In this document: positions 7,774-16,097 of the stretch, one piece after another
Numbering within the stretch: position 1 is the first letter of the stretch
Layout of the letters: every line of letters starts with the position of its first letter
Assembly (NCBI GenBank): GCA_017415945.1
Contig: JAFQDR010000068.1
Span: 1 to 23,452, forward strand
Direction: 5' to 3'
Source: Oscillospiraceae bacterium
GTDB lineage: Bacteria > Bacillota_A > Clostridia > Oscillospirales > Oscillospiraceae
DNA length: 23,452 nucleotides
The notes under the pieces: generated by a model
The model's input: only the letters and a program-made list of their open reading frames with translations
The model's database searches: none
What the model was told of the DNA's origin: nothing
Translations under genes and position numbers: made by a program

Positions 7774-7814
7774 ATAACTTTTCACTATTCACTCTTGCTT
7801 ATTCACTGACGATC

Positions 7815-9335
7815 TTAGTCGTCCACATCGGGATTTGTTGCTGCTGCGAAGATGGCTTCCACTTCCGCACCGGGAGCCTTGGTCAGCAGGGAGACAACCA
7901 CAGCTGCGATGCCGCCTGCGATGAAGCCGGGCAGAATTTCGTAAATGCCCGTGACAGCGGTGAGCTTCAGCAACCAGAATGCGTCTACCACAGCACCGAC
8001 GATGACACCGGAAACGGCACCTGCATAGTTGAAGCGCTTCCAGAACAGGCTCAGGAGCACAACGGGACCGAAGGCTGCGCCGAACAGACCCCATGCGTTT
8101 TCTACCATGGCCATGATGCTGCTTGCCCAGTCGCTGCCGCTGGCTGCAATGAAGTATGCCACAACGGAGACGATGACAACCACCAGACGGCTGACGAAAC
8201 CGATCTCCTTGTCGGAAGCGTTGTTCTTGCGGATGATGGGCTTATAGATGTCGGAGGTGAAGGCGGAGGATGCCACCAGCAGCTGAGAGTCGGCGGTGGA
8301 CATGGCAGCGGCCACGATGGCTGCCAGCAGCAGACCTGCGATGAAGCCGGGGAACATATCCTGTACGATCACTATGAATACATTCTGCTGGTTTCCGGGC
8401 AGCAGAGCGGCTGCCAGAGAGCTGCCGTCAGACAGCAGATAGGTACGGCCCAGAATGGCGATGACGGCTGCGGCCCCCAGAGTCAGGATGACCCAGATGA
8501 TGGCCACGGTTGCGGACTTCTTGACCATGGAGGGCTTTTCGATGGACATGAAGCGGACGATAATGTGGGGCATACCGAAGTAACCGAGGCCCCATGCCAG
8601 ACCGCTGATGATGTCTGCGGGGGAGGCTGCAAATGCGTTGGTGTTAAATTCGGACACGCCTTCCGCAAAGGCAGTGTAGTAGCTTGCGTCGAAATTGCCG
8701 AACAGAGCCATGGCAATGGGAACCAGCAGGATGGCACCCAGCATCATGAGACCCTGGAAAAAGTCCGTCCAGCATACCGCAAGGAAGCCGCCCAGGAAGG
8801 TGTAGGCCAGAATGATCAGAGCGAAGACTGCCAGTGCCAGCTTCTGATGACCGTCGGCGAACCAGGGGAACAGCGCACAAAGAACGGTCTGGCCGGAGAC
8901 AAATGCGGAGGCAACGTAAATGGTGAAGCTGATCAGGAAAATGACTGCGCACACGATCTTCAGGGTGGGATCGGAGGTGGCGAAGCGGTTGGTCAGGTAC
9001 TGAGGCAGAGTGATGGAGTCGCCCGCAGCCTTGGAGAAGCGACGAAGTCTGGTGGCCACGAAAATCCAGTTGGCAATAGTACCCAGACCCAGACCGATGC
9101 CGATCCAAACCTTGCCCATGCCGAATGCCAACAAGCTGCCGGGGAAGCCCATGAGCAGCCAGCCGGACATATCAGATGCCTGTGCGCTCAGTGCGGTGAC
9201 CCATGGACCCATTGCACGACCGCCCAAAAAGTACTGCTTGTCGTCTCCACCCTTTTCTTTCATAAAGAAGTAGACGCCGATGGCGAGTACCACCAAAAAG
9301 TAGATTACAAATGCACTAACTTGACCGATGTTCAT
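7815..9335 (-). CDS. putP: Sodium/proline symporter PutP (solute:sodium symporter family)
   Basis: Membrane transporter of 506 residues that in this family couples proline uptake to the sodium gradient. The near-diagnostic PutP block GGRAMGPWVTALSAQASD, continuing into MSGWLLMGFPG, lies at about residues 35-63. The whole protein is hydrophobic, consistent with about 12-13 membrane helices. The frame is open up to 9503, but the start is set at 9335 (MNIGQVSAF): AGAGAGGA lies a few bases upstream on the minus strand, and the extra residues are charged and unlike the family. It has its own sigma-A promoter at 9372-9400 and is divergent from a LysR gene that may control it. Downstream is a terminator hairpin now separated by a repeat element. 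Proline is the most likely substrate; a related solute cannot be excluded. Confidence 0.92.
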   Translation of the reverse strand: MNIGQVSAFVIYFLVVLAIGVYFFMKEKGGDDKQYFLGGRAMGPWVTALSAQASDMSGWLLMGFPGSLLAFGMGKVWIGIGLGLGTIANWIFVATRLRRFSKAAGDSITLPQYLTNRFATSDPTLKIVCAVIFLISFTIYVASAFVSGQTVLCALFPWFADGHQKLALAVFALIILAYTFLGGFLAVCWTDFFQGLMMLGAILLVPIAMALFGNFDASYYTAFAEGVSEFNTNAFAASPADIISGLAWGLGYFGMPHIIVRFMSIEKPSMVKKSATVAIIWVILTLGAAAVIAILGRTYLLSDGSSLAAALLPGNQQNVFIVIVQDMFPGFIAGLLLAAIVAAAMSTADSQLLVASSAFTSDIYKPIIRKNNASDKEIGFVSRLVVVIVSVVAYFIAASGSDWASSIMAMVENAWGLFGAAFGPVVLLSLFWKRFNYAGAVSGVIVGAVVDAFWLLKLTAVTGIYEILPGFIAGGIAAVVVSLLTKAPGAEVEAIFAAATNPDVDD

Positions 9336-9371
9336 AAATGAGTCCTCTCTTTGCTTGGAATGAATGATTTG

Positions 9372-9400
9372 ATTGTACTCGGTGCGCAAGTGTTTTTCAA
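9372..9400 (-). promoter_or_regulatory. Sigma-A promoter of putP
   Basis: On the minus strand the -35 box is TTGAAA (9395-9400) and the -10 box is TACAAT (9372-9377), with a 17-bp spacer. Five of six bases match consensus in each box. The resulting 5' leader is about 30 bases. Confidence 0.75.
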
Positions 9401-9460
9401 GGAAAGAGTTCGCTGATTTAGCGAAAAAAAGGAAATTTTTGTCGACTGCATAAAAATCTC

Positions 9461-9489
9461 TTGTTCTTTTATGAGAAATATGAGATAAT
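9461..9489 (+). promoter_or_regulatory. Promoter of the LysR gene
   Basis: The -35 box is TTGTTC (9461-9466) and the -10 box is GATAAT (9484-9489), with a 17-bp spacer. The -10 lies inside the palindrome 9479-9495, a usual layout for autoregulated LysR genes. Confidence 0.6.
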
Positions 9490-9512
9490 TTCATACATAA
9501 CATTAGTATGAG
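9470..9512. promoter_or_regulatory. Candidate LysR operator cluster
   Basis: TATGAG occurs three times (9470, 9479, 9507). The 17-bp segment 9479-9495 is a near-palindrome, TATGA-N7-TCATA, containing the T-N11-A spacing that LysR regulators favour. It overlaps the lysR promoter and lies about 80 bases upstream of the putP -35. The motif is seen; binding is inferred. Confidence 0.5.
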
Positions 9513-9529
9513 TAATTTAGGAGACAGAG

Positions 9530-10414
9530 ATGAGTATTAAAAAATATGAAGTGCTGCTGCGTGTGGTGGAGCTGGGAAGTCTGACCAAGGCGGCGGAGGC
9601 CAGCGGCTGCAGTCAATCGGCGGTCAGCCACATTCTCAATGACCTTGAGGAGGAGTTTGGCTTCACCATTTTGAAGCGCAGCCGCGGGGGCGTGCAGCTG
9701 ACGGAGAACGGGGCGAAGATCCTGCCCTCCATCCGCGGTATTCTGAACTATAATGAGCAGCTCAGCCAAACCGTGGCATCCATTCGGGGCTTGGATACGG
9801 GGGTCATCCGTATCGGCACCGTCACAAGTGTTGCGGTGCAGTGGCTGCCGGGGATCTTGAAGCGGTTTATGGAGCAGCATCCCGGTATTGAGTTCAAGCT
9901 GTACAACGGGGACTATGGGGATGTGACTGCGTGGCTCAGCGAGGGCAGCATTGACGTTGGCTTTCTGGCGCTGCCTGCGGACATCAGCTGCGAATGCATT
10001 CCTCTTATGGAGGACCGTATGCTGGCGGTTCTGCCCAAGGATCATCCCTATGCGAGCCTGCCGAGATTTCCCGTGGCCCAGGTGCAGTATGAGTCTTATA
10101 TCAGCCTGCTGGAAAGCTCTGACCATGACACCCGTACTATTTGGAAATCTGCGGGGATTACCCCCAACATTCGATTTACTTCCAAGGATGACTATGCCAT
10201 CATAGCCATGGTGGAGCAGGGGCTGGGCATCAGCATTATGCCCGAGCTGCTGCTGCAGAATCATATGGACAATGTGGCGGTGCTGGAGCTGGTGCCCAAG
10301 GCAAGCCGTCTGATCGGCCTTGCCATTCCCAATGCCAGCCGCACAAGCCCCGCTACTCGCTCCTTTGCCGACTGTGTGGTGGAGTGGATCAAAAACCATT
10401 ATCAAAAAGGATAA
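9530..10414 (+). CDS. LysR-family transcriptional regulator
   Basis: Cytoplasmic DNA-binding regulator of 294 residues, the standard LysR length. The N-terminal winged helix-turn-helix covers about residues 1-60 (ELGSLTKAAEASGCSQSAVS, then HILNDLEEEFG, then FKR-like ILKRSRGGVQLTENG). A periplasmic-binding-like effector domain follows (about 90-290), with GVIRIGTVTSVAVQWLPGIL and IAMVEQGLGISIMPELLL. AGGAGA precedes the ATG by a normal distance. It diverges from putP across 194 bases and is followed after only 4 bases by the exported glycosidase gene, so the two are likely cotranscribed. The effector is unknown. Candidate targets are its own operon and putP, judging by position only. Confidence 0.93.
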   Translation: MSIKKYEVLLRVVELGSLTKAAEASGCSQSAVSHILNDLEEEFGFTILKRSRGGVQLTENGAKILPSIRGILNYNEQLSQTVASIRGLDTGVIRIGTVTSVAVQWLPGILKRFMEQHPGIEFKLYNGDYGDVTAWLSEGSIDVGFLALPADISCECIPLMEDRMLAVLPKDHPYASLPRFPVAQVQYESYISLLESSDHDTRTIWKSAGITPNIRFTSKDDYAIIAMVEQGLGISIMPELLLQNHMDNVAVLELVPKASRLIGLAIPNASRTSPATRSFADCVVEWIKNHYQKG

Positions 10415-10418
10415 ACCT

Positions 10419-12197
10419 ATGTATAAGAAACTCATATCCTTAATATTGCTGCTGTCCATGCTGCTGTCCCTGCCTGTGTCAGCGGCGGACAGCGGAGCGG
10501 GCACTATGCTGTACACCACGGGGGAGGTCATAGCCCCGGGGCTGGAGGCCATATCCGCAGTGTATGCGGGGGACAGCGGCATCATGCAGGCGGGGTATTG
10601 CTTGGAGCTTGCCCCAAACAGCGAGGTATACCCCATTCTGATGGCCTGTGACACCATGTACGGGGGTATGGACTTGGAAACCGCTGTGGCCTATACCCGC
10701 AGCCTTGGCTACAACGTGGTGGCGGCGGTGAATACGGCCTTTTTCACGGGCGCGAGCATCCCCATCGGCATTGTGGTGGAGGATGGCAGACTGCGCTCCG
10801 CAGGGGATGGCATGAACGCTATGGCCATCCTGTCTGACGGCAGCTATTATGCCTCAGCAGGGCCGCAGGTGCGCTTCCGACTGGGCAGCACTGCATGGGG
10901 CGAGGAGACCATGGAGCTGCAATATTTGAATAAGGCACTGGAATCCGATGACATCTACATCTATACACGAGACTTTTCCACCGTTAGCACCCGTGTGACC
11001 GATTCGGTGTGGGCGGTGCGTTTGCGGATCACCGAGGGAGACTTGACCTTGGGTGGCACCGTGACCATGGAAATCGTGGAGACCATGCCCTACGGCCCCA
11101 ATGTCCCCATTGGGGAGGGAGAGGTCATCCTCACCGCCCGACAACAGGGTGCGTATGGGACGCTGTTTGAAAAATTCTATTTGGGCACTACCGTGACCAT
11201 GGAGGTCCGGTGCTCCGATGAACGGCTGCTGGATGCCGCTTATGTGACGGGCTGCGGAGAGATCTTGGCGGAAAACGGAAAGCTTACGGAAGAAACCAGC
11301 TGGTTTTCCTTCAACGAGGGTATGCACCCCCGTACCCTTGTGGGCTGGCGTTCTGACGGTACCTTGGTGCTGTATGTGGCCGATGGCAGAAGAAGCGGCT
11401 ATGCGGAGGGGCTGACCCTGCGCATGGCAGGGGAGGAAATGCTCCGCCGTGCCTGCCAAACTGTTGTAAATATGGACGGGGGCGGCTCCGCTGTGTTGGG
11501 TGTTCGTCTCCCCGGGGGATGGGTGGTGGAACCCATGAACCGCCCCTCCGAGGGGGTCACCCGACAGTGCGCGGCCTATTTGATGCTGGTGACGGATGCG
11601 GTCAGCGACGGCAAGGCGCGGTATTGGCATTTGGAGGAAAACGGAAGCTTCCTGCTGCCCAACCAGAGGATCGTGCTGCACACCTTTGCCACGGACAAGG
11701 GACTGTACCCCACGCTGGCTGAGGGGGAAAACCTGCTGTATTCCACAGCGGAGGGCATCGGCAGCGAGCCTGTGTTCACTGCGCCTGAGCGTGGGGGACG
11801 GCATACGGTGCAAATCTTCGGCGGCGGCGCATCGGGCAGCGGGGAGCTGCGGGTGATTCCATCCCCCACGGAGCTGTCCGTGACCTTTGCCGACGGGAAG
11901 CCCCTCCGTGACCTGACGGTGGTGAACGGGCAAAAGCTGCCTCTGAAAATTACCGCAAGCCATTACGGAGTGCCCATCTTCGCAGATGAGACCTGTGTGA
12001 CCTATGAAAGCGACCTGCCCTTGGGGAAGCCCGATGAAAACGGGGTGTTTACCGTGGGTACATTGTCGGGGCTGTCGGGTAATCTGACCATGATCGTGGC
12101 AGACAGGGAATACACCATCCGCCTGAAGGTGGTAAACTCCCCAACGGACATTCGTGACCATCGTATGAAAGGCGCATTGGATTTGTATATGAGATAA
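10419..12197 (+). CDS. Secreted phosphodiester glycosidase-family protein (NAGPA/DUF2233 domain)
   Basis: A 592-residue exported protein. The N-terminus is a signal peptide: MYKK, a leucine-rich core, and a likely cut after LPVSA. The middle carries the NAGPA fold, with VVAAVNTAFFTGASIPIGIV around residue 110, VGWRSDGTLVLYVADGR around 305-325, and the hallmark VNMDGGGSAVLG with D353-G-G-G-S357. Relatives hydrolyse phosphodiester-linked sugars, such as the mammalian enzyme that uncovers mannose-6-phosphate and bacterial enzymes acting on wall or exopolysaccharide phosphodiesters. The last ~200 residues look like beta-rich domains of unknown role. I chose ATG 10419 because it begins the signal peptide and follows AAAAAGG; the frame also extends upstream into lysR. 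The substrate cannot be read from the sequence. Confidence 0.88.
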   Translation: MYKKLISLILLLSMLLSLPVSAADSGAGTMLYTTGEVIAPGLEAISAVYAGDSGIMQAGYCLELAPNSEVYPILMACDTMYGGMDLETAVAYTRSLGYNVVAAVNTAFFTGASIPIGIVVEDGRLRSAGDGMNAMAILSDGSYYASAGPQVRFRLGSTAWGEETMELQYLNKALESDDIYIYTRDFSTVSTRVTDSVWAVRLRITEGDLTLGGTVTMEIVETMPYGPNVPIGEGEVILTARQQGAYGTLFEKFYLGTTVTMEVRCSDERLLDAAYVTGCGEILAENGKLTEETSWFSFNEGMHPRTLVGWRSDGTLVLYVADGRRSGYAEGLTLRMAGEEMLRRACQTVVNMDGGGSAVLGVRLPGGWVVEPMNRPSEGVTRQCAAYLMLVTDAVSDGKARYWHLEENGSFLLPNQRIVLHTFATDKGLYPTLAEGENLLYSTAEGIGSEPVFTAPERGGRHTVQIFGGGASGSGELRVIPSPTELSVTFADGKPLRDLTVVNGQKLPLKITASHYGVPIFADETCVTYESDLPLGKPDENGVFTVGTLSGLSGNLTMIVADREYTIRLKVVNSPTDIRDHRMKGALDLYMR

Positions 12198-12385
12198 GGA
12201 GTGCCTTCCCCTCGTAGGGGAAGGGGGACCGCGAAGCGGTGGAAGAGGTCGAATGAAATCCGCGGAGCGCACAAATTGAAGCTAAAACGGATTCGCCGAG
12301 GTTCTGCACTTTGTCTAAAATAGTATTGCAGACCTCCTCAGTCTCGCTTCGCTCGACAGCTCCCCCTAAAAGGGGAAGCCACTCC
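12198..12385. repeat. Family C MITE-like element, copy 2
   Basis: The terminal arms 12198-12225 (GGAGTGCCTTCCCCT...) and 12358-12385 are inverted, with about 22 of 28 positions complementary. Internal GAGGTC (12245-12250) and GACCTC (12331-12336) pair. The right half (CCTCAGTC, CGACAGCTCCCCCT, GGGGAAGCC) matches copy 1 at 4390-4545. It begins one base after the upstream stop codon. No coding capacity was recognised. Confidence 0.7.
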
Positions 12386-12450
12386 CTAAACCAAAATTGC
12401 TTAACTTAATGATATTGCATTACAGGGTAGTATTTTTCTCATCTATCCAG

Positions 12451-12481
12451 TATAATGTACATAACGATATAAATTAGGAGG
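12451..12481 (+). promoter_or_regulatory. -10 box and ribosome binding site for the pyruvyl transferase operon
   Basis: A perfect TATAAT at 12451-12456 lies 33 bases before ATG 12489, but no good -35 is visible 16-18 bases upstream. AGGAGG at 12476-12481 gives an ideal 7-base spacer. The promoter may need an activator. Confidence 0.5.
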
Positions 12482-12488
12482 AACACAA

Positions 12489-13667
12489 ATGAAGGTACTG
12501 ACTGCCGGACTTTGCGCGGAATATAACTTTGGCTGCCCCTCTATCCTGCACGGGATGGAAGTGCTGCTGCACACTCTCCACGGTGACAATGTGGAGATGG
12601 TGAACTATCAGACCACCGTACCCGACCCCATCTCTGTGGCGGATATGGGCTTTGTGACCAAGACGGTCACCTCCGACTATGCAACACTGGTAAAGGCATG
12701 GAAAACCGGCAAGGGAAGTGAAGCAGATCTGGAGCTGATTCGCGATCTGCAGGAAGCGGATCTGGTGGTAGATCTCTACGGCATCTGCTTCTGCGACAAT
12801 CTGGAAAAGCGTAAGTACAGCTACTTTTCCATGAAGGCAAGAAAGCAGCGCCTGCAGCCTATTGTCCATCTGGCAAAGAAGATGGGCAAGACCGTCATTA
12901 AGAACACCGCCAGCTTCGGCCCCTGTGAAACCGTTTACAATCAGAAGTCCGCACAGTACGCCGCCAAGCATACCTATGACGTATTTTGCGCCCGTGAGGT
13001 CCGCAGCAAAATTGCCCTGCGCAATGCCATCGGCGACAAGTACGACATTCTCCTGTCACCCGATACCGCCAACCTCATGCCCTTCTCCATGCAGCACCGC
13101 AAGCATCGTGTGGGCATTTCCGCATCCCACCAGATCGTCAAGCAGTGGAAGAGCGCGGAGGGCTATGTGGAATGCATCGTGCAGCTGGGCAAGCGCATCC
13201 ATGAGCTGGGTGCGGAGATCGTTTTCCTGCCCAATGAATATGACCCCACCAAGGCGGACAACGACGTGGCGGTATGCCAAATGATCGTGGATGCACTGGC
13301 TGCAGAGGGTGTCCCCGCAACCATTCTGGATGTGCTGCATATGACCAGCACCCAACTGAAAAACGAGATCGCAGCCTGCGAAGTGGTGGTGGCAAGCCGT
13401 TACCATACCTGCGTGGCTGCCCTGTCCTCCGGCACCCCTGTATTGGTGCTGGGCTGGCACTATAAGTATCAGGAGCTGCTGAGTCTGTACAGCCAGAACC
13501 GTTGGCTCATCAATCAGGACGAATGCGACAGCGCAAAGCTGCTTGCTATGTTCGACGAATTCTGGAAGCTGCGGGAAAAGAACCAACAGACCATTCTGGC
13601 GCAGTACAATGATGTGCGCCGTAAGATCATCAGCGAAGGCAAGAAAATGTACGGAGAGACCAAATGA
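12489..13667 (+). CDS. Polysaccharide pyruvyl transferase family protein
   Basis: A 392-residue protein of the PS_pyruv_trans family (WcaK/AmsJ/CsaB-like), whose members typically move pyruvate from phosphoenolpyruvate onto sugars as a ketal. Seen here are an N-terminal MKVLTAGLCAEYNFGCPSILHGME, a middle VGISASHQIVKQW, and the C-terminal nucleotide-sugar-type half with EVVVASRYHTCVAALSSGTP and VLVLGWHYKYQELL. There is no signal peptide or membrane helix, so it is cytoplasmic. Its stop overlaps the next start by 4 bases (ATGA), tying it to an FrhB-like iron-sulfur protein. No glycosyltransferases or flippase lie nearby in this window. Family assignment is good; the acceptor is unknown. Confidence 0.85.
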   Translation: MKVLTAGLCAEYNFGCPSILHGMEVLLHTLHGDNVEMVNYQTTVPDPISVADMGFVTKTVTSDYATLVKAWKTGKGSEADLELIRDLQEADLVVDLYGICFCDNLEKRKYSYFSMKARKQRLQPIVHLAKKMGKTVIKNTASFGPCETVYNQKSAQYAAKHTYDVFCAREVRSKIALRNAIGDKYDILLSPDTANLMPFSMQHRKHRVGISASHQIVKQWKSAEGYVECIVQLGKRIHELGAEIVFLPNEYDPTKADNDVAVCQMIVDALAAEGVPATILDVLHMTSTQLKNEIAACEVVVASRYHTCVAALSSGTPVLVLGWHYKYQELLSLYSQNRWLINQDECDSAKLLAMFDEFWKLREKNQQTILAQYNDVRRKIISEGKKMYGETK

Positions 13668-14920
13668 AGCACATTGCCGAAATCGGAATCAACGGACTGT
13701 GTACCGCCTGTGGGGGCTGTGCCGCAGTCTGTCCCGTCGCTGCTGTGACCATGGAGGAAAATCCCGCGGGATTTATGGTGGCGCGTGTGGACGAGGGGAA
13801 GTGTCTGGACTGCGGTCTGTGCCGTAAGGTCTGTCCCTCCGTGCCCGAAAATACCAAGAAAATCACTTCAAAGAATCTGCTCCACGGGATCTGCGCAGGG
13901 GGCTTCGTGGGCTATGCCGCCGATGATGCCGTGCGCCTGAACGGACAGAGCGGGGGCGTGGTCACCGCACTGCTGAATCATCTGTTGGAAACCCGGGCTG
14001 TGGATACCGCACTGGTGGCGGGCTTTGACGAGACGACTCACCGTCCCAAGGCAGTGCTTGCGGAAACCAAGGAGGACGTCCTTGCCTCCGCAGGGTCTTA
14101 CTACACCCAGCTGCCCATTCTGCCTGCCCTCCGTGACTGCAGGCACAAGCGTGTGGCCGCTGTGACACTGGGCTGCCAGAGCGCATCTCTGCGGCTTATG
14201 GAGACCGTTGCCCCTCAGCTTGTGCCTGCGTACCGCATCGGGCTCATTTGCGCGGGGCAGAACAGCGGCGCCATGATCGACGATATTTGCCGTGAGGCGG
14301 GCTGCAGCGAGCCTACCGCCTTCCGCTTCCGTGACAAGAGTGCAGGGGGCTGGCCCGGTGCCATTACCGTCACCGACAGTGAGGGTGTGCATGAGCTGCC
14401 CAACAAGTACCGCCACAGCATCAAGGCGGTGTATGAGTGCCACCGCTGCCTGCTGTGCTATGACCAGATGAACACCAATGCGGACATCGTCTGCGGTGAC
14501 CCTTGGGGCATCACAGGCAAGGATACCCCCGAGGGACACACGGTCATTTTGGCCCGTACGGAAAAGGGCATGGGGCTGCTGAAATCCGCCCAAAACGCAG
14601 GTGTAATTGTGCTGGAGCCTCTGGCCATTACGGACATTATGCGGGGCCAGACCGTGGGTGACCGCCATCGGGACAAGGTCTACGCCGCCAAGGCCGTATA
14701 TGAAAAGAAAGGCTGGCCGTACCCCTATGACAAATCCGTGATGGAGGACTATGTGCCCAATAAGAAGGCCATGTCCAAGAACGAGCCCAAGGTTTATTAC
14801 ACCCGCAAATATTCTATGGCAGCCACCAAGGTGGAAGCGGAAAAGCTTGCTCTGCGGAAAAAGAAGGAGAAGCCTCCCGTATCCGTCCGCATGAAGAAAT
14901 TCCTGAAAAAGTTCAGATAA
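13664..14920 (+). CDS. FrhB/FdhB-like iron-sulfur protein (coenzyme F420 hydrogenase/dehydrogenase beta subunit family)
   Basis: A 418-residue redox protein. The N-terminus is a two-cluster ferredoxin module with cysteines at 13, 16, 19, 23 and 47, 50, 53, 57, each set followed by proline, as expected for two [4Fe-4S] clusters. FrhB/FdhB N and C domains follow. SGGVVTALLNHLLE is the usual entry to the first, and CHRCLLCYDQMNTNADIVCG with DPWG is the conserved cysteine-plus-GDPWG block of the second. The C-terminus is basic. Members often sit in surface-polysaccharide clusters beside pyruvyl transferases and are thought to carry a flavin. Here the gene overlaps such a transferase by 4 bases. 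A role as redox partner in a sugar modification is inference; F420 use is not implied. Confidence 0.88.
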   Translation: MKHIAEIGINGLCTACGGCAAVCPVAAVTMEENPAGFMVARVDEGKCLDCGLCRKVCPSVPENTKKITSKNLLHGICAGGFVGYAADDAVRLNGQSGGVVTALLNHLLETRAVDTALVAGFDETTHRPKAVLAETKEDVLASAGSYYTQLPILPALRDCRHKRVAAVTLGCQSASLRLMETVAPQLVPAYRIGLICAGQNSGAMIDDICREAGCSEPTAFRFRDKSAGGWPGAITVTDSEGVHELPNKYRHSIKAVYECHRCLLCYDQMNTNADIVCGDPWGITGKDTPEGHTVILARTEKGMGLLKSAQNAGVIVLEPLAITDIMRGQTVGDRHRDKVYAAKAVYEKKGWPYPYDKSVMEDYVPNKKAMSKNEPKVYYTRKYSMAATKVEAEKLALRKKKEKPPVSVRMKKFLKKFR

Positions 14921-14929
14921 CAAAGAAAA

Positions 14930-14964
14930 CCGACCCGAAACTGATGTTTCGGGTCGGAGTTTTT
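14930..14964 (+). terminator. Intrinsic terminator of the pyruvyl transferase operon
   Basis: A perfect 12-bp stem CCGACCCGAAAC (14930-14941) with 14946-14957, loop TGAT, followed by AGTTTTT. It lies 10 bases after the stop codon. Confidence 0.93.
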
Positions 14965-15097
14965 GTAGGGCGGGGGCTTGCTCCCACCGTTTATTTTCAT
15001 TGGCAGATCATTTGGTGCGGAACGGCAGGACCAAGGCCCTGCCCTACGGGTGCGGTGGGTAGACGTACCATCCCGTAGGGGAGGATAGTATCCGCCG
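14965..15097. repeat. Cluster of three family B palindromic repeats
   Basis: The units are 14965-14989 (GTAGGGCGGGGGCTTGCTCC type), 15024-15048 (inverted, ending CCCTACG) and 15074-15097 (CGTAGGGGAGGATAGTATCC type). Each is headed by GTAGGG and followed by a short hairpin. The first starts directly at the end of the terminator T-run. They fill the gap between convergent operons. Confidence 0.6.
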
Positions 15098-15125
15098 CAA
15101 TTGCGCAGTAGGTCGGAGGGGCTTA

Positions 15126-15980
15126 TTACAATTCCGTGTAGCCAACCGCTGCAAGATATTCTCCGATGACGATGTGGCGGATTTTTGCTACGGTGTCCTG
15201 TGCCTTGCAGCCTACGGGCTCGCCGCAGAAGGTATCCGCATAGGAGCAGGGGTTGGAGGAGCTGGTGACCAGTACCTCGTCCGCTTCCCGCAGCTCGGTG
15301 AGGGTGAAGGGCCGCTGCACCACGGGGATGCCCAGCTGCTCACAGGCCAGGAACAGGTGGTTCTTGGCAATGCCGGGGAGGATGTATTCATCGTTGGGGT
15401 GGGTGTACAGCACTCCGTCCTTCAGAATGGATACGTTGGAGTGGGAGCATTCCGTGACGATTTCCCCACGGTGGAGGATGGTCTCATAGCAGCCTTCTTC
15501 TTCGGCTTTCTGTGCGGCGAGGACTGCGGGCAGTAGGTTCAGAGTCTTCACATTGCAGTACAAAAACCGCTTATCTTCCATTTCTGTAATACGAATGGGC
15601 TTGGTGGAGTCGCGGAATTGGAAGGGGTTCACCATAATAGACAGGTTGGCCTTCACAGAGGGCTTGGGGAAGGCGTGCTTTCTGGGAGCGGTGCCACGGG
15701 TGACCTGCCAATACAGCACGGCGTGGCGGTTATCGGTGCGATTGACCATGTCCTGCAAAATTTCCTTCAGCTCCGCCTTGCTCATGCCGATGTCAATGGA
15801 AATGGCGGCAGCGGAGCGGTAAAAGCGGTCAATGTGCTCGTCGACCAGGAAAATGACCCCGTTTGCGGTCATGGTTGCTTCGTAGACCCCGTCCCCGAAG
15901 AAGTTGACTCGATCCAGAAAGGGGATAGTCAGCTCATTGGGGGCACCGATTTGCCCGTTGTAATATGCGATACGTTCCAT
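15126..15980 (-). CDS. dat: D-amino-acid aminotransferase (class IV, PLP-dependent)
   Basis: Cytoplasmic PLP enzyme of 284 residues that interconverts D-alanine and D-glutamate, supplying cell-wall D-amino acids. It matches the Bacillus D-amino-acid transaminase pattern: FGDGVYE near residue 28, TRGTAPRKH at 94-102 (the RxH carboxylate trap typical of Dat rather than branched-chain enzymes), the PLP lysine K145 in VKTLNLLPAV, E177 in IVTECSHSNV, and LPGIAKNHL. AGAGAGG lies upstream of the ATG at 15980. A promoter lies at 16024-16052, separate from the upstream lrp, which ends in its own terminator. A regulator of amino-acid metabolism next door suggests control by it. A broader aminotransferase specificity is possible. 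Confidence 0.9.
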   Translation of the reverse strand: MERIAYYNGQIGAPNELTIPFLDRVNFFGDGVYEATMTANGVIFLVDEHIDRFYRSAAAISIDIGMSKAELKEILQDMVNRTDNRHAVLYWQVTRGTAPRKHAFPKPSVKANLSIMVNPFQFRDSTKPIRITEMEDKRFLYCNVKTLNLLPAVLAAQKAEEEGCYETILHRGEIVTECSHSNVSILKDGVLYTHPNDEYILPGIAKNHLFLACEQLGIPVVQRPFTLTELREADEVLVTSSSNPCSYADTFCGEPVGCKAQDTVAKIRHIVIGEYLAAVGYTEL

Positions 15981-16023
15981 AAAAATCAGCCTCTCTCCGC
16001 AAAGCGGTGGTATTTTTACCTAT

Positions 16024-16052
16024 ATTATATGTGCTTTCCTTCGGTCAAGCAA
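16024..16052 (-). promoter_or_regulatory. Promoter of dat
   Basis: On the minus strand the -35 box is TTGCTT (16047-16052) and the -10 box is a perfect TATAAT (16024-16029), with a 17-bp spacer. It starts right after the lrp terminator T-run. Confidence 0.65.
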
Positions 16053-16055
16053 CAC

Positions 16056-16088
16056 AAAAAATGCAGCCCCGCATATTTGCGAGGCTGC
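16056..16088 (-). terminator. Intrinsic terminator of the lrp-type gene
   Basis: On the minus strand the stem GCAGCCTCGCA pairs with TGCGGGGCTGC (one G-T wobble), loop AATA, followed by ATTTTTT. It begins 9 bases after the lrp stop codon and separates it from dat. Confidence 0.9.
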
Positions 16089-16097
16089 GTGTATGTA

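Noticed and set aside
7505..7792. Minus-strand reading frame across family A copy 1 resembling one across copy 2 (shared FFAP.C.KRKIQI.LQVWN and QIMRA...HRVSGG)
   Set aside because: The shared peptide follows from nucleotide similarity of the repeat. There is no ribosome site, the frame runs through stem-loops with compensatory changes, and copy 3 does not preserve the middle of the peptide.
7512..9341. 609-residue plus-strand open frame opposite putP
   Set aside because: It is the antisense shadow of putP, with low-complexity Gly/Asp/His/Gln-rich composition. PutP motifs on the minus strand, with a promoter and ribosome site, explain the region.
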